Notes: generated by a model not told the origin, from the letters alone. Shown: positions 53,402-63,821, numbered from the stretch's first letter. The stretch: 64,000 nt of DNA from Dehalococcoidia bacterium (GCA_015478665.1 JADMII010000008.1:46425-110424); one strand, 5' to 3'. Numbers and translations are program-made.

Positions 53402-53432
53402 GCGGTCAGCGGGCGCGCCGGCCGCTGACCGC
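53402..53432 (+). other. Perfect 11-bp hairpin in the leader of carB
   Basis: GCGGTCAGCGG and CCGCTGACCGC pair around a nine-nt loop, 20 nt before the carB GTG. There is no T-run after it. It may be an RNA-processing site, a weak terminator between the operon halves, or a structure that tunes carB translation. Confidence 0.55.
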
Positions 53433-53452
53433 GACCAAGCAGCGGGGGAGAC

Positions 53453-56400
53453 GTGAACAAGCCCGACAAGGTCCTGATCATCGGCTCCGGGCCGATCGTC
53501 ATCGGTCAGGCGGCCGAGTTCGACTACGCCGGCACCCAAGCCTGCAAGGCAATGCGCGAGGAAGGCGTGACGTCGGTCCTCGTCAACTCGAATCCGGCGA
53601 CGATCATGACGGACGAGGGCGTCGCCGACGTCGTCTACATCGAGCCGATCACGGTCGAGGTGATCACGCGCATCATCGAGCGCGAGCGCCCGGACGCGAT
53701 CCTGCCGACGCTCGGCGGGCAGACCGGGCTGAACATGGCCGTGGCCCTGCACGACGCCGGCGTGCTCGAGAAGCACAATGTCCGCCTGCTCGGCACGCCG
53801 CTCGAGGCAATCCGCAAGGCCGAGGACCGCGAGCTGTTCCGGACGATGCTCGAAGAGATCGGCGAGCCGGTGCCGCTCTCGATGATCGTGACCGACGAGG
53901 CATCGGCGCGGGCGGCGCTCGACCGCATCGGCCTGCCGGCGGTGGTGCGGCCGGCCTACACGCTGGGCGGCACCGGCGGCGGCATCGCGCACTCCCTCGA
54001 CGAGTACGCGCGCATCGTCGAGGGCGGGCTGCGGGCGAGCCCGATCACGCAGGTGCTCGTCGAGCAGTCGCTGCTCGGCTGGAAGGAAGTCGAGTACGAG
54101 GTGATGCGCGACGCCGTCGGCAACGTGATCACGGTCTGCAACATGGAGAACTTCGACGCGATGGGCGTGCACACGGGCGACAGCATCGTCGTCGCGCCGA
54201 GCCAGACGCTGTCCGACAAGGAGTACCAGATGCTCCGGTCGGCGTCGCTGAACATCATCTCTGCGCTGGGCATCGAGGGCGGCTGCAACGTGCAGCTGGC
54301 GCTGGCGCCGAACCCGGAGACGACGCCGTGGGCGGTGGAGCCGGGGCGGGTGCTGCCCCCGTACTACGTGATCGAAGTGAACCCGCGCGTCTCACGCAGC
54401 TCCGCGCTGGCGAGCAAGGCGACCGGGTACCCGATCGCCCGCGTGGCGTCGAAGATCGCGGTCGGCCGCACGCTCGACGAGATCCCCAACGCCGTCACGC
54501 GCAAGACGACGGCCGCGTTCGAGCCGGCGCTCGACTACGTCGTCGTCAAGATCCCGCGCTGGCCGTTCGACAAGTTCCCGTTCGGCGACCGGGCGCTCGG
54601 CACGCAGATGAAGGCGACGGGCGAGGTGATGGCCGTCGACCGCACATTCGAGGGCGCGCTGCAGAAGGCCGTGCGCTCGCTCGAGATCGGCGGCCGCTCG
54701 CTGCTGTGGGAGGACCCGGCGTGGAAGGAGGGTCACGACGAGCGCCCGCTGCACCCGACGGACGAGCGGCTGTGGTCGATCATGGCGGCGGTACGGCGCG
54801 GCGCCGACCTGACGGCCCTCTCACGCCAGACGGGCGTCGACCTCTGGTTCCTGCACAAGCTCGACAACATCGTCTCGATGGAAAAGCGGCTGCTGGCCGA
54901 GCCGCTGACGCCGGCGCTGCTGCGGCGCGCCAAGCGGCTGGGCTTCTCCGATGTGCAGATCGGCACGCTGGCGGACCGGCTGCCGGAGCAGGTGCGCGGC
55001 CTGCGCGAGCAGTGGGGCATCCGGCCGGTGTACAAGATGGTCGATACCTGCGCGGCGGAGTTCGACGCGGCGACGCCGTACTTCTACAGCAGCTACGAGC
55101 AGGAGAACGAGGCGCTGCCGGAGCCGGGGAAGAAGGCGCTGGTGATCGGCAGCGGGCCGATCCGCATCGGCCAGGGGATCGAGTTCGATTACTGCTCGGT
55201 GCACGCAGCGTGGGCGCTCGGACGAGCGGGCTACCGTTCGATCATGGCGAACTCGAATCCGGAGACGGTGTCGACGGACTTCGACACGAGCGACCGGCTC
55301 TACTTCGAGCCGCTCGACGAGGAATCGGTGCGCGACATCCTCGAGAACGAGGCGGGCGGCGGCGAGGATGCAGACGCCGAGCTCCCGGCATCGATCGTGC
55401 AGTTCGGCGGCCAGACGGCGATCAACCTCGCGTCGGCGCTGCACGCCGCTGGAGCGCCGATCATCGGCTCCTCATCGGAGACGATCGACCTGGCGGAAGA
55501 CCGGCGGCGGTTCGAGGCGTTCCTGGGGGAGCTGGGCATCCCGCAGCCGCCGGGCGCCGCGGTGCTCCAGGTCGAAGACGCGATCACGACCGCAGCGACG
55601 CTCGGCTACCCGGTGCTCGTGCGGCCGAGCTACGTCCTCGGCGGACGGGCGATGGAGATCGTCCAAAACCCGACGGAGCTTGCACGATTCGTGCAGCAGG
55701 CGGCGGAGGTGAGCCGCGGCAAGCCGATCCTGATCGACAAGTACCTCGAAGGGAAAGAGGTCGAGGTCGACGCGATCTGCGACGGCGAGCGCGTGCTGAT
55801 CCCGGGCATCATGGAACACATCGAGCGAGCCGGCGTGCACTCGGGCGATTCGATGGCGGTGTATCCCGGCGTTCATCTCACCGCCGCCGAGGTCGACGTG
55901 ATCGTCGACTACACCACGCGCATCGGGCTGGCGCTCGACGTGCGCGGGCTGATGAACGTGCAATACGTGATCATGCCGCCGGAATCCGCAGCCGGTGCGA
56001 CCAGCGTGTACGTGATCGAGGTGAACCCGCGAGGCTCACGGACGGTGCCGTTCCTGTCGAAGGTGACGGGGGTGCCGATGGTGCGCGCCGCGGTGCACAT
56101 CATGCTCGGGCAGTCGCTGCGGGAGCAGGGGTACGAGGGCGGGCTCTGGCCGCGGCAGCCGCTGGTCGCCGTGAAGGCGCCGGTGTTCTCGATGTCGAAG
56201 CTGATCGGCGTCGACACCTACCTGGGGCCGGAGATGAAGTCCACGGGCGAGGTGATGGGCATCGACGCGACGTTCCCGGCGGCGCTGGCGAAGGCGCTGC
56301 TCTCGGCGGACCTGGCGCTGGCGCCGGGCGGCGGCGTATTGCTGAGCGTCGCCGACCAGCACAAGACGTCGCTGCTGCCGATGATCCACCATCTCCACGA

Positions 56401-56752
56401 CGCCGGCTTCCGGCTCTATGCGACGGAGGGCACCGCCGGCATGATCGGGGCGCTCGGGCTGCCGGTGACGCAGGTGACGAAGCGCCTGCAGGGGCACCCG
56501 AACGTGCTCGACGTCATCCAGGACGGCTCCGTGACGTGCGTCATCAACACACCGGAGGGGCGCTACACCGGGACGCTGCGCGACGGCTTCTACATTCGTC
56601 GCGCCGCGACCGAGAAGCGCATTCCCTGCTTCACCAGCATCGACACGGCGCGCGCGGCCGTCGACGCGCTGGTGGCGGCGATGACGCACCGGGGCGCCGG
56701 CCCGGCGTACCAGGTGCGGCCACTTGCGGAGTACCGGGACGGCGGGGCGTGA
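53453..56752 (+). CDS. carB: Carbamoyl-phosphate synthase large subunit
   Basis: CarB makes carbamoyl phosphate from bicarbonate, ammonia and two ATP. The 1099-residue protein has the duplicated ATP-grasp layout: the first half starts [20 protein letters not shown], the second at about 560 has [25 protein letters not shown] and NVQYVI are conserved grasp segments; a C-terminal MGS-like allosteric domain (about 950-1075) includes [14 protein letters not shown]. Carbamoyl phosphate feeds both pyrB here and argF at 7.4 kb. The GTG start has GGGGGAG. The stop overlaps the pyrK start in GTGA. Confidence 0.97.
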   Translation: MNKPDKVLIIGSGPIVIGQAAEFDYAGTQACKAMREEGVTSVLVNSNPATIMTDEGVADVVYIEPITVEVITRIIERERPDAILPTLGGQTGLNMAVALHDAGVLEKHNVRLLGTPLEAIRKAEDRELFRTMLEEIGEPVPLSMIVTDEASARAALDRIGLPAVVRPAYTLGGTGGGIAHSLDEYARIVEGGLRASPITQVLVEQSLLGWKEVEYEVMRDAVGNVITVCNMENFDAMGVHTGDSIVVAPSQTLSDKEYQMLRSASLNIISALGIEGGCNVQLALAPNPETTPWAVEPGRVLPPYYVIEVNPRVSRSSALASKATGYPIARVASKIAVGRTLDEIPNAVTRKTTAAFEPALDYVVVKIPRWPFDKFPFGDRALGTQMKATGEVMAVDRTFEGALQKAVRSLEIGGRSLLWEDPAWKEGHDERPLHPTDERLWSIMAAVRRGADLTALSRQTGVDLWFLHKLDNIVSMEKRLLAEPLTPALLRRAKRLGFSDVQIGTLADRLPEQVRGLREQWGIRPVYKMVDTCAAEFDAATPYFYSSYEQENEALPEPGKKALVIGSGPIRIGQGIEFDYCSVHAAWALGRAGYRSIMANSNPETVSTDFDTSDRLYFEPLDEESVRDILENEAGGGEDADAELPASIVQFGGQTAINLASALHAAGAPIIGSSSETIDLAEDRRRFEAFLGELGIPQPPGAAVLQVEDAITTAATLGYPVLVRPSYVLGGRAMEIVQNPTELARFVQQAAEVSRGKPILIDKYLEGKEVEVDAICDGERVLIPGIMEHIERAGVHSGDSMAVYPGVHLTAAEVDVIVDYTTRIGLALDVRGLMNVQYVIMPPESAAGATSVYVIEVNPRGSRTVPFLSKVTGVPMVRAAVHIMLGQSLREQGYEGGLWPRQPLVAVKAPVFSMSKLIGVDTYLGPEMKSTGEVMGIDATFPAALAKALLSADLALAPGGGVLLSVADQHKTSLLPMIHHLHDAGFRLYATEGTAGMIGALGLPVTQVTKRLQGHPNVLDVIQDGSVTCVINTPEGRYTGTLRDGFYIRRAATEKRIPCFTSIDTARAAVDALVAAMTHRGAGPAYQVRPLAEYRDGGA

Positions 56753-57570
56753 ACATCGGCTACGCGACGGTCGTCGAGAGCGAACGGCTGTACGGCGAGA
56801 CCTGGATCACGTGGTTTCGGGCGCCGGAGCTGGCGCGCGGCGCGTATCCGGGGCAGTTCCTCATGCTGCGCTGCTCCGACGATGCATCGTACGGATGCGG
56901 ATCCCGTGCAGGTGCGCGCGCGGACGACCCGCTGCTGCCACGGCCGATGAGCTACCATCGCCTGCGCGACGGAGCCGGCGGCGCCGAATGGTGCCTCCTG
57001 TACGACGTCGTCGGGCGCGGTACGGCGTGGCTGGCAGGTCGCCGCCCGGGCGACCGGGTGTACGCCTGGGGGCCGCTGGGGCGCGGGTACGAGGTCGGGC
57101 ATGCGTCGCACAACCTGCTGCTCGTCGCCGGCGGCATCGGCGTTGCGCCGCTGGTCTGGCTGGCCGACGACGCCGTCTCGCGCGGGCTGAACGTGACGAT
57201 GGTCATCGGCGGCCGCTCGGCGGCGCAGATCTTTCCGTCGGCGCTGCTGCCGAAGGAGGTGGAGGTGGTCGTCACCACGGACGACGGCTCCTCCGGCCGC
57301 GCCGGCTTCGTGACGGAGCCCTTCGGCGAGCTGCTCGAATGGTGCGACCAGGCGTTCGCCTGCGGGCCGAACGCGATGTTTGCCGCGATGGCGGCCGTGG
57401 CGCGGAAGGCGCGTGTGCGCCGGTCCGTGCAGGTGCTGCTCGAGGAGCGCATGGGCTGCGGTACCGGTATCTGTTACGGCTGTGCCGTCGAGGTGCGGCT
57501 GCGCGGCGGCCGGACGATGAAGCTGGTGTGCAAGGACGGCCCGCGCTTCGACGTGCGCGACGTCTGGTAG
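56749..57570 (+). CDS. pyrK: Dihydroorotate dehydrogenase electron-transfer subunit
   Basis: PyrK passes electrons from the FMN enzyme PyrD (type 1B) to NAD through FAD and a [2Fe-2S] cluster. The 273-residue protein has a ferredoxin-reductase-type FAD domain (RPMSYHRL), a NAD domain ([29 protein letters not shown]) and the C-terminal cluster ligands C237-x4-C242-x2-C245-x15-C261. An additional Gly/Ser-rich loop near 45 is longer than usual. Its partner pyrD, and pyrF and pyrE, are not downstream; a convergent SDR gene follows. Confidence 0.92.
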   Translation: MNIGYATVVESERLYGETWITWFRAPELARGAYPGQFLMLRCSDDASYGCGSRAGARADDPLLPRPMSYHRLRDGAGGAEWCLLYDVVGRGTAWLAGRRPGDRVYAWGPLGRGYEVGHASHNLLLVAGGIGVAPLVWLADDAVSRGLNVTMVIGGRSAAQIFPSALLPKEVEVVVTTDDGSSGRAGFVTEPFGELLEWCDQAFACGPNAMFAAMAAVARKARVRRSVQVLLEERMGCGTGICYGCAVEVRLRGGRTMKLVCKDGPRFDVRDVW

Positions 57571-57606
57571 GCGGCGGCGGCAGCGCCAGGCCGCGGCTGC
57601 CCCAGG

Positions 57607-58419
57607 TCAGCCGGCGCGCGGGGCGGCGAGGCCGCCGGAGGAGCCGGGAAGGCCGACCGGCGGCGGCACGATGCGGCGCGGCTGGCCCACCATGATCCCC
57701 ATCGCGTAGCCGGCGGCCTCGTCGTCGGTGATCAGTTCGTACACGCCCTGGGCGATGTCTTCCGGCGCGATCATCGGCATGCGGCGGAGCGCCTCGTCCA
57801 TCTGCGCGCGTGCCTCGCCGGTGAGCCGCTCGCGCGCGCCGGTCACCATCGGCGTGTTGACGACGCCGGGGCAGACGCAGTTGACGCGGATGCCTTCGTC
57901 CTTCAGACCGGCGAGCGCGCGGGTGATGCCGACGACGCCGTGCTTGGCGGCGGTGTACACGGGGTCGGCGGCGAAGCCAAAGAGGCCCGCCATCGACGCG
58001 GTGCTGATGATGACGCCGCCGCCGCGCTGCCGCAGCAGCGGGATCGCTTTGCGGATGCCTTCGATGACGCCGATGAGGTCGACGTCGATGACGCGCATCC
58101 ACTGCTCTTCGGGGCAGTCGGGGAAGCGCGGCTGGCCGGTGCCGATGCCGGCGTTGTTGTGGAGGATGTCGAAGCCGCCGTAGGTCTGCCGCGCGAACGC
58201 GAACATCGCGTCGATCTCGGCGTGCCTCGTGACGTCGACCTGCACGGCGGCGGCGGCGCCGCCCGCGGCGGCGATCATCGAGACGGTCTCCGCGGCGCCG
58301 CTATCGTTGACATCGGCGACAACGACGGAGGCGCCTTCGCGCGCGAGTCGGACGGCGCAGGCGCGGCCGATGCCGGAGCCGGCGCCCGTGATGATGGCTG
58401 TTTTGCCGCTGATCTGCAT
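57607..58419 (-). CDS. SDR-family oxidoreductase
   Basis: The 270-residue protein has the classical pattern: TGAGSGIG, DVN after strand 2 (NAD-type), NNAGIG, catalytic Ser in ISTASMAG, YTAAKHG with the Tyr-Lys pair, and NCVCPGVVNTPM. A Pro/Gly-rich tail of about 30 residues follows the core and has no known role. The substrate is not determinable. The start at 58419 has GGGGCAG nearby. It is convergent with pyrK. Confidence 0.87.
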   Translation of the reverse strand: MQISGKTAIITGAGSGIGRACAVRLAREGASVVVADVNDSGAAETVSMIAAAGGAAAAVQVDVTRHAEIDAMFAFARQTYGGFDILHNNAGIGTGQPRFPDCPEEQWMRVIDVDLIGVIEGIRKAIPLLRQRGGGVIISTASMAGLFGFAADPVYTAAKHGVVGITRALAGLKDEGIRVNCVCPGVVNTPMVTGARERLTGEARAQMDEALRRMPMIAPEDIAQGVYELITDDEAAGYAMGIMVGQPRRIVPPPVGLPGSSGGLAAPRAG

Positions 58420-58795
58420 CTGCCCCCGTGCGCTCGCCACGGCCGCCTGTCGATCAGGCGACGCCGAACCGGCGCACGATGACACTAGCCCGCTGCTGTG
58501 CCTGGTGCAAGGTCGCCGCGACGGCCGGCGAAACGGGAACGGCAGCGGCAGCGACGCCGAAGAAGGTGCGAGCGAGCACGCCCGCCGCTCCGGTCGGCTA
58601 CGCGGGTTACCGGCGGCGTCCGCGATCGTTCGGGTGCCGTCGTGCCCACGCTGCGGTCCTTCGCGCCGCTGGTGCGGACGGCCGGCCGGCGCTCCAGAGG
58701 CAGAGCCGCAGTGGGCCGCGCCGGATCGTGCCCGTAACGGCGGTCCCTGTTAGGATGCGAACCGGAGCGCCGGCGAAGCTGCAGGGAGCTGGGCG
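58420..58795. other. Gap of about 375 nt before sucD
   Basis: No sucC (beta subunit) or other gene could be found here on either strand. A weak -10-like TAGGAT lies at 58751-58756, and GGGAG stands before the sucD ATG. Remaining frames look like random GC-rich sequence. Confidence 0.55.
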
Positions 58796-59680
58796 ATGAG
58801 CGTACTGGTCAACAAGGACACGCGCGTGCTGGTGCAGGGGATCACCGGCAAGGAAGGCAGCTTCCAGACGCAGCGCTGCATCGAATACGGCACGAAGGTG
58901 GTCGCCGGCGTCACCCCCGGTCGCGGCGGAGAGACCGCCGAAGGGGTGCCGGTCTTCAACCGCGTCTCGCACGCCGTGCGCGAGACCGGCGCCGAATGCG
59001 CGCTGATCTTCGTGCCGCCGCCCTTCGCCGCGGACGCGATCCTGGAGGCTGCCGACGCCGGCATGCCACTCGTCGTCTGCATCACGGAAGGCACCCCGAC
59101 GATGGACATGCTCAAGGTGAAGCGCGCGATGAGCGGCGGCAAGACGCGGCTCATCGGGCCGAACTGCCCGGGCGTGATCACCGCCGGTGAGTGCCGGGTC
59201 GGCATCATGCCGGGCAGCGTCTTCTCGATGGGGAGCGTCGGTGTCATCTCGCGTAGCGGCACGCTGGTGTACGAGGCCGTCGACCAGCTGACGCGGCGCG
59301 GCATCGGCCAGTCGACGTGCATCGGCGTCGGCGGCGACCCGATCATCGGCACGACACAGCGCGAGGCGCTCGAGCTGCTCAACGAGGACCCGGACACGGC
59401 CGCCGTCGTGCTGATCGGGGAGATCGGCGGCAGTGCCGAGCAGGAAGCGGCGGCGTACATCAAGAAGCAGATGCGGAAGCCGGTGATCGCCTTCATCGCC
59501 GGCTCGACGGCGCCTCCCGGCCGCCGGATGGGGCACGCGGGCGCGATCATCAGCGGCGACGCGGGCACGGCGACGGCGAAGAAGGCCGCGCTCGCCGACG
59601 CCGGCGTGACGATCAGCGATTCGCCGGCGGAGATCGGCGCGACGGCCGAGCGGGTGCTGCGCGAGCAGGGCCTGCTCTGA
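58796..59680 (+). CDS. sucD: Succinate-CoA ligase alpha subunit
   Basis: SucD forms a phosphohistidine and links CoA in the conversion of succinyl-CoA to succinate. The 294-residue protein has the CoA-binding [15 protein letters not shown], the ENPT-like loop [17 protein letters not shown] and the phosphohistidine H247 in MGHAGAII. Its obligate partner SucC is normally the preceding gene but is absent here. It may be encoded elsewhere, as in some Chloroflexota where the genes are split (inference). It is followed by a transporter gene after 100 nt. Confidence 0.95.
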   Translation: MSVLVNKDTRVLVQGITGKEGSFQTQRCIEYGTKVVAGVTPGRGGETAEGVPVFNRVSHAVRETGAECALIFVPPPFAADAILEAADAGMPLVVCITEGTPTMDMLKVKRAMSGGKTRLIGPNCPGVITAGECRVGIMPGSVFSMGSVGVISRSGTLVYEAVDQLTRRGIGQSTCIGVGGDPIIGTTQREALELLNEDPDTAAVVLIGEIGGSAEQEAAAYIKKQMRKPVIAFIAGSTAPPGRRMGHAGAIISGDAGTATAKKAALADAGVTISDSPAEIGATAERVLREQGLL

Positions 59681-59780
59681 CGGCGCTACGCGGCCGGCAC
59701 CCTCACACCGGTTGCCGGGGGTCGTGGTGCGCTGACGGTCGCTGCGGATCGAGCATGAGACGCCCAAACAGGAGCGGGTG

Positions 59781-60644
59781 ATGCCGGCTGCCGCGCTCGC
59801 GCTGCTCCTCGTCGCCGCGGTCGCGCACGCCACCTGGAACTACCTGGCGAAGGGCGCGACCGGCAGCGTCGCGTTCACGTTTTCCTTCACGCTGCTTGCC
59901 CAGCTCATCTACCTGCCGGTGGCGATCGTGGCGTTCGCGATCACGCGGCCGTCGCTCGGCCCGGAGGTCTGGCTGTTCGTCGGCGTCTCAGGTCTGCTGA
60001 ACGTGCTGTACTTCATCCTCCTCATCGAGGGCTACCAGACCGGCGACCTGTCACTGGTGTACCCGCTGGCGCGCGGGACGGGGCCGGCGCTCGCCGTTGC
60101 CGGCGCGGTCGTCTTCTTCGGCGAGCGGCCGTCGCCGGTGGCGCTCCTCGGCGCCGGGCTCGTGATCGCCGGCATCGTCGCGATGTCGATGTCGCCGGAC
60201 GCGCTGAAGGCGCCGGGCGCGACACGGGCAGTCGGCTTCGCGCTGGTGACGGGGCTGTGCATCGCCACGTACACGCTCTGGGACAGCCACGGCGTGACGC
60301 TGATCACGCCGGTGCTGTACAACTACGGGCTGGACGCCGGGCGCGCGCTGCTGCTGGCGCCGGTCGTGCTGCGTAACGACGAAGGGCGCGCCTCGGTGGC
60401 GGCGGTGTTCCGGGAGCAGCGGCGGGCGCTCGTCGGCATCGCGCTGCTCAGCCCCGGGGCGTACATCCTCGTCCTGGCGGCGCTGACGCTGGCGCCCGTG
60501 AGCTACGTGGCGCCGGCGCGCGAGATCAGCATCCTCTTCGGCGCGCTGCTGGGGCTGCGCCTGCTCGGCGAGCGCGATGCGCCGCGGCGGCTCGCCGGCG
60601 CCGGTGCGATCGTCGTCGGCGTCTTCGCCCTGGCGCTGCGGTAG
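59781..60644 (+). CDS. EamA/DMT-superfamily transporter
   Basis: The 287-residue protein has ten hydrophobic helices in two EamA halves, starting with LLVAAVAHATWNYLAKGA and containing the repeated GERPSPVALLGAGLVIAGIV-type and GERDAPRRLAGAGAIVVGVF-type ends. Such proteins move amino acids, sugars or other metabolites; the substrate is unknown. GTG 59778 directly precedes ATG 59781 in frame, and the ATG is preferred. It converges with the LPG-synthase-like gene. Confidence 0.85.
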   Translation: MPAAALALLLVAAVAHATWNYLAKGATGSVAFTFSFTLLAQLIYLPVAIVAFAITRPSLGPEVWLFVGVSGLLNVLYFILLIEGYQTGDLSLVYPLARGTGPALAVAGAVVFFGERPSPVALLGAGLVIAGIVAMSMSPDALKAPGATRAVGFALVTGLCIATYTLWDSHGVTLITPVLYNYGLDAGRALLLAPVVLRNDEGRASVAAVFREQRRALVGIALLSPGAYILVLAALTLAPVSYVAPAREISILFGALLGLRLLGERDAPRRLAGAGAIVVGVFALALR

Positions 60645-60778
60645 ACGCGAGCCCGGCGGTATCCGCGCGTCACGCCGGCGTGTTCCCGGCGGTCGGGCGC
60701 AAGTTCGGGCGCTATCGGGGCGGTCCCCTGGTACGAGCGGGTGATCGACTGAGCGGCGGCGCGTCCGGCGCACGCCGG

Positions 60779-61837
60779 TCAGGAAGTGTCGCGGACGACG
60801 ACCGCGCCCGGCCGGCCGCTCTCCTCGTCGTCGGCGCTCCGGTCGTCCTTCTTGCCGAAGCCGAAGACATCGGCGAGGCTCAGCTTCAGCCACCACATGG
60901 CACCGAATCCGATCACGGTGATCCAGACGATGTTGAAGATGTGCGCGGCGATGGCGAAGCCGCCGGCGGTGCCCGCATCGATGCCGAGCGCCTTCATCGT
61001 TTCGGTCACCGCCACCTCGTACGCGCCGATGTTCGAAGGGGCGACGGGCAGTGAGCTGATCATGTTGGCGACAACCATCACGAGCAGCCATCCCGGGAAC
61101 GAGAGCTGAATGCCAAAGGCGAAGCCGAAGAGCATGAACATCACCGCTTCGAGCCCCCAGATGGCGAAGGACAGGCCGACAGCCGGGCCGGCGAGGCGGA
61201 GCTCCTTGAACACGGCGAGGCCGTCGATGAAATGCGGCACGGCGGTTTCCAGCGAGCTCTGCGCCCGGTCCGGGAGCTTGGCCAGCAGGCCGCGGCAGGT
61301 CCAGCCGTCGTTGAGCTTGAGGTGCGAGAGCGGCACGATCGCGATGAGGGCGCCGGCGACGAGCCCGAGCACCCCCCAGAAGACGCCCGTCGGGAAGCCG
61401 TGCAGGTCGACGAGCGCGAGTCCGATGAGCGCGAGTGAGATCATCGCCATGCCGTCGAGGAGCGACTCCGTGGCGAACACGGTCGCGGCGAGGCGGGCGC
61501 GGCTGGATCCATAGCGCTCGGCCGGGACCTGCACGCGGATCAGGTCGCCGAGACGCGCCGGGACGATGTTGTTGGCGAGATTGGAAACGAGGAGGATGGC
61601 GAAGAGCGGCTCGAGCGGCGGCACGGTGTCGAACTCCGCCATCATCAGGCGCCAGCGGCGGGCGACGAGCAGCTTCGCCAGTGTGAACACGGCCAGCGCC
61701 GGCAACACGAAGATGTAGTTCGCGTGCCTGAGCGCTTCCGCCGCTTCACCCAGGTTGATCCGCCAGACGAGGAAGCCGAGCAGGCCGAGGCTAACGACGA
61801 TACGGATGATCGAGCGGGCGTTGAGGAGACGGGACAT
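60779..61837 (-). CDS. Lysylphosphatidylglycerol synthase-like membrane (flippase) protein
   Basis: The 352-residue protein has about eight helices and the UPF0104/LPG_synthase_TM signature: FTLAKLLVARRWRLMMAE, NNIVPARLGDLIRV, FATESLLDGMAM, SSLPVAPSNIGAYE and AAHIFNIVWITVIGFG. This domain is the flippase half of MprF and is also found as a single protein. It has an acidic C-terminal tail. The catalytic half is not fused. A DUF2156 protein that resembles the missing half lies at 46.9 kb, so the two could work together (inference). The start at 61837 is chosen over 61870 on helix position. Confidence 0.83.
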   Translation of the reverse strand: MSRLLNARSIIRIVVSLGLLGFLVWRINLGEAAEALRHANYIFVLPALAVFTLAKLLVARRWRLMMAEFDTVPPLEPLFAILLVSNLANNIVPARLGDLIRVQVPAERYGSSRARLAATVFATESLLDGMAMISLALIGLALVDLHGFPTGVFWGVLGLVAGALIAIVPLSHLKLNDGWTCRGLLAKLPDRAQSSLETAVPHFIDGLAVFKELRLAGPAVGLSFAIWGLEAVMFMLFGFAFGIQLSFPGWLLVMVVANMISSLPVAPSNIGAYEVAVTETMKALGIDAGTAGGFAIAAHIFNIVWITVIGFGAMWWLKLSLADVFGFGKKDDRSADDEESGRPGAVVVRDTS

Positions 61838-61921
61838 CGCTACACTCAGACCTCCCGGGAACGGTACCATAGTTGGCAGGCGACGCGAGCAGCGAGGAGG
61901 GAATCACCGTGCCGCTTTGCG

Positions 61922-61951
61922 TTGCGCCCGCCTCGCATCAATATCGATAGT
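61922..61951 (+). promoter_or_regulatory. Promoter of the Re-citrate-synthase-like gene
   Basis: TTGCGC (61922-61927), an 18-nt spacer and GATAGT (61946-61951). The region 61935-61975 is unusually AT-rich for this genome. Confidence 0.4.
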
Positions 61952-62016
61952 CCCAGACAATAGCTGCGATAGAACGGGCCATTGGCTACGGAGCATCCGA
62001 GGGAGAAGCTGAAGAG

Positions 62017-63378
62017 ATGGTCATCGCCACGAAGGTCAACAGCGAGCGCGTATATCACAACTACGCCGGCCAGCTGCCGCCGGTGACGCTCGAGCCCGAA
62101 CCCGTCGAGCCGCCCTCGATGCAGGAGGGCGTGCCGAAGCTCATCACCGACACGACGCTGCGTGACGGCGCGCAGGACAGCCGCTTCGCGATCTTCCCGC
62201 CGGACGTGCGCCTGCAGTACTACGACCTGCTGCACCAGCTCGACAACGGCAGCGGCGCCATCTATGCGGTCGAAGCATTCATCTACCAGAAGCGCGACGT
62301 CTGGACGATCGAGAAGCTGCTCGAGCGCGGCTACGCCTGGCCGCGCGTGACGACGTGGACGCGGGCGACGCCGAAGGACATCAAGCTGCTGGTCGACGTA
62401 TCGCAGGGGAAGGTGAAGGAGACGGGCATGCTCGCTTCCGCCTCCGACCACCACATCTTCGACAAGCTCGGCTACGCATCGAAGGAAGAGGCGATCGAGA
62501 AGTACCTGCAGCCGATCCGGACGGCGCTCGAGCAGAACATCGTCCCGCGCGTGCACCTGGAAGACTGCACGCGGGCGGACATCTACGGCTGGGTGATCCC
62601 GTTCATGCAGCGCGTCCTCGAAGAGAGCAAGGGCATCGCCAAGTTCCGCATCTGCGACACGATCGGCTGGGGCAGCCCGGACCCGTACGCGGCGCTGCCG
62701 TGGGGCGTGCCGCGGCTGTTCACGGTGCTGCGCCAGGAGACGGGCGCCGAGCTGGAGTTCCACGGCCACAACGACTTCGGGCTGGCGACGGCGAACTCGA
62801 TCGCCGCCTGGCGCTACGGCGCGAAGAAGGTGAACGTCGCCTTCGCCGGGCTCGGCGAGCGCACCGGCAACACGTCGCTCGAGCAGATGGTGGCGGCGCT
62901 CGTCCGCCACTACGGCGACCCGGGCTTCGACCTGAAGGCGCTGGAAGCGATGAGGCAGCTCGTCGACGCGGAGGTGACGGCGCTGCCCGACCGGGCGCCG
63001 ATCATCGGCGAGGTGTTCACGACGACGGCCGGCATTCATCAGGCGGGCGTCGGCCGCCAGGGCGATGCGCCGGGCGGGCTGATCTACCTGCCCTTCGCGG
63101 CGTCGCTGTTCGGGCGGAAAGAGGTCGAGCTGAGCCGCATCGGCTCGCTCTCCGGCGCCGAAGGGATCATCTCCGTGCTGAACCGCGAGTACGAACGGGC
63201 GGGGAAGACGGAGCGCGTCGGTGGCGCCAGCCGCGTGGTGAAGCAGATCTACGACCGCATCCAGGACGAGTACGACGGCCAGTTCGACGCGCAGCACGAC
63301 CACTGGGTGAACGCGCGCCGCTCGTTCTTCACGTCGGAGGACATCCTCGCGCTGGCGCGCGAGTTCGGCGCCCTCTGA
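62017..63378 (+). CDS. HMGL-like aldolase/synthase, Re-citrate-synthase type
   Basis: The 453-residue protein has a TIM-barrel HMGL domain: ITDTTLRDGAQDSRFA (metal Asp and Arg), HLEDCTRADIYGW and the metal His pair in EFHGHNDFGLATANS. LHQLDNGSGAIYAVEAFIYQ matches the segment that marks Re-face citrate synthases of Clostridium kluyveri and Dehalococcoides rather than isopropylmalate synthases. The C-terminal region (from about 290) contains GRKEVELSRIGSLSGAEG. A homocitrate or pyruvate-carboxylase-like reaction cannot be excluded. It would supply citrate for acnA at 39 kb. GAAG precedes the ATG. Confidence 0.75.
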   Translation: MVIATKVNSERVYHNYAGQLPPVTLEPEPVEPPSMQEGVPKLITDTTLRDGAQDSRFAIFPPDVRLQYYDLLHQLDNGSGAIYAVEAFIYQKRDVWTIEKLLERGYAWPRVTTWTRATPKDIKLLVDVSQGKVKETGMLASASDHHIFDKLGYASKEEAIEKYLQPIRTALEQNIVPRVHLEDCTRADIYGWVIPFMQRVLEESKGIAKFRICDTIGWGSPDPYAALPWGVPRLFTVLRQETGAELEFHGHNDFGLATANSIAAWRYGAKKVNVAFAGLGERTGNTSLEQMVAALVRHYGDPGFDLKALEAMRQLVDAEVTALPDRAPIIGEVFTTTAGIHQAGVGRQGDAPGGLIYLPFAASLFGRKEVELSRIGSLSGAEGIISVLNREYERAGKTERVGGASRVVKQIYDRIQDEYDGQFDAQHDHWVNARRSFFTSEDILALAREFGAL

Positions 63379-63821
63379 AGCGGGAGCGGGCGGCCCGAGG
63401 AGCAAGCTTCACGCTGCAAGCCGGCGACCCTGCCCCGCCAGCGCTTCGAGCCCGTCCTGGCGCGTATCGATAGGCCGCCCGCTGCACGATGCCGCCGTCG
63501 ACGCTGCCGCGCTCGCTCGGCGCTCCGGTCTCCGGCCGGCGGCCGGTCGCGCTCGCGCCGCGGCCAGCTGATCGCCGCGACGTCGGGCAGACGTCACTGG
63601 GTCGACCGCGGCGAGGTGATGACGATCGTTGTGTACGGCGGCGACAAATCGTCGGCTGGGCCGGGGCCGTCACGCTCAAGGGCCCGGCTCGGGGTCGACC
63701 CGCCCGGCGCCGAGGCTGATTGAGGCGCCAGGGCTGTTGGCTACGGCACGTTCCGGGCCGTCGTGATCCCGCAGGCATCGGAGCGCCGACGAGCGATGGT
63801 TCCGCGGATTCGACGCGTCTT
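63379..63821. other. Gap of about 440 nt, no gene identified
   Basis: No frame here has a start with a ribosome site. One frame (about 63565-63640) encodes GQLIAATSGRRHWVDRGEV, continuing MTIVVYGGD, and looks more protein-like than its surroundings. It could be the remnant of a gene, but no family is recognisable. Confidence 0.5.

Noticed and set aside
54328..57570. Very long open frame in the second register through carB and into pyrK
   Set aside because: Only its last 273 codons are real (pyrK). The part inside carB is an alternate-frame artefact with Arg/Gly/Ala composition.
59701..59726. Hairpin CCGGCA...TGCCGG after sucD
   Set aside because: Only six clean base pairs with mismatches above and no T-run; not better than chance at this GC content.
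63565..63720. Protein-like stretch GQLIAATSGRRHWVDRGEV in the last gap
   Set aside because: No start or ribosome site, frame under 60 codons, no recognisable family. Kept only as a comment in the gap entry.
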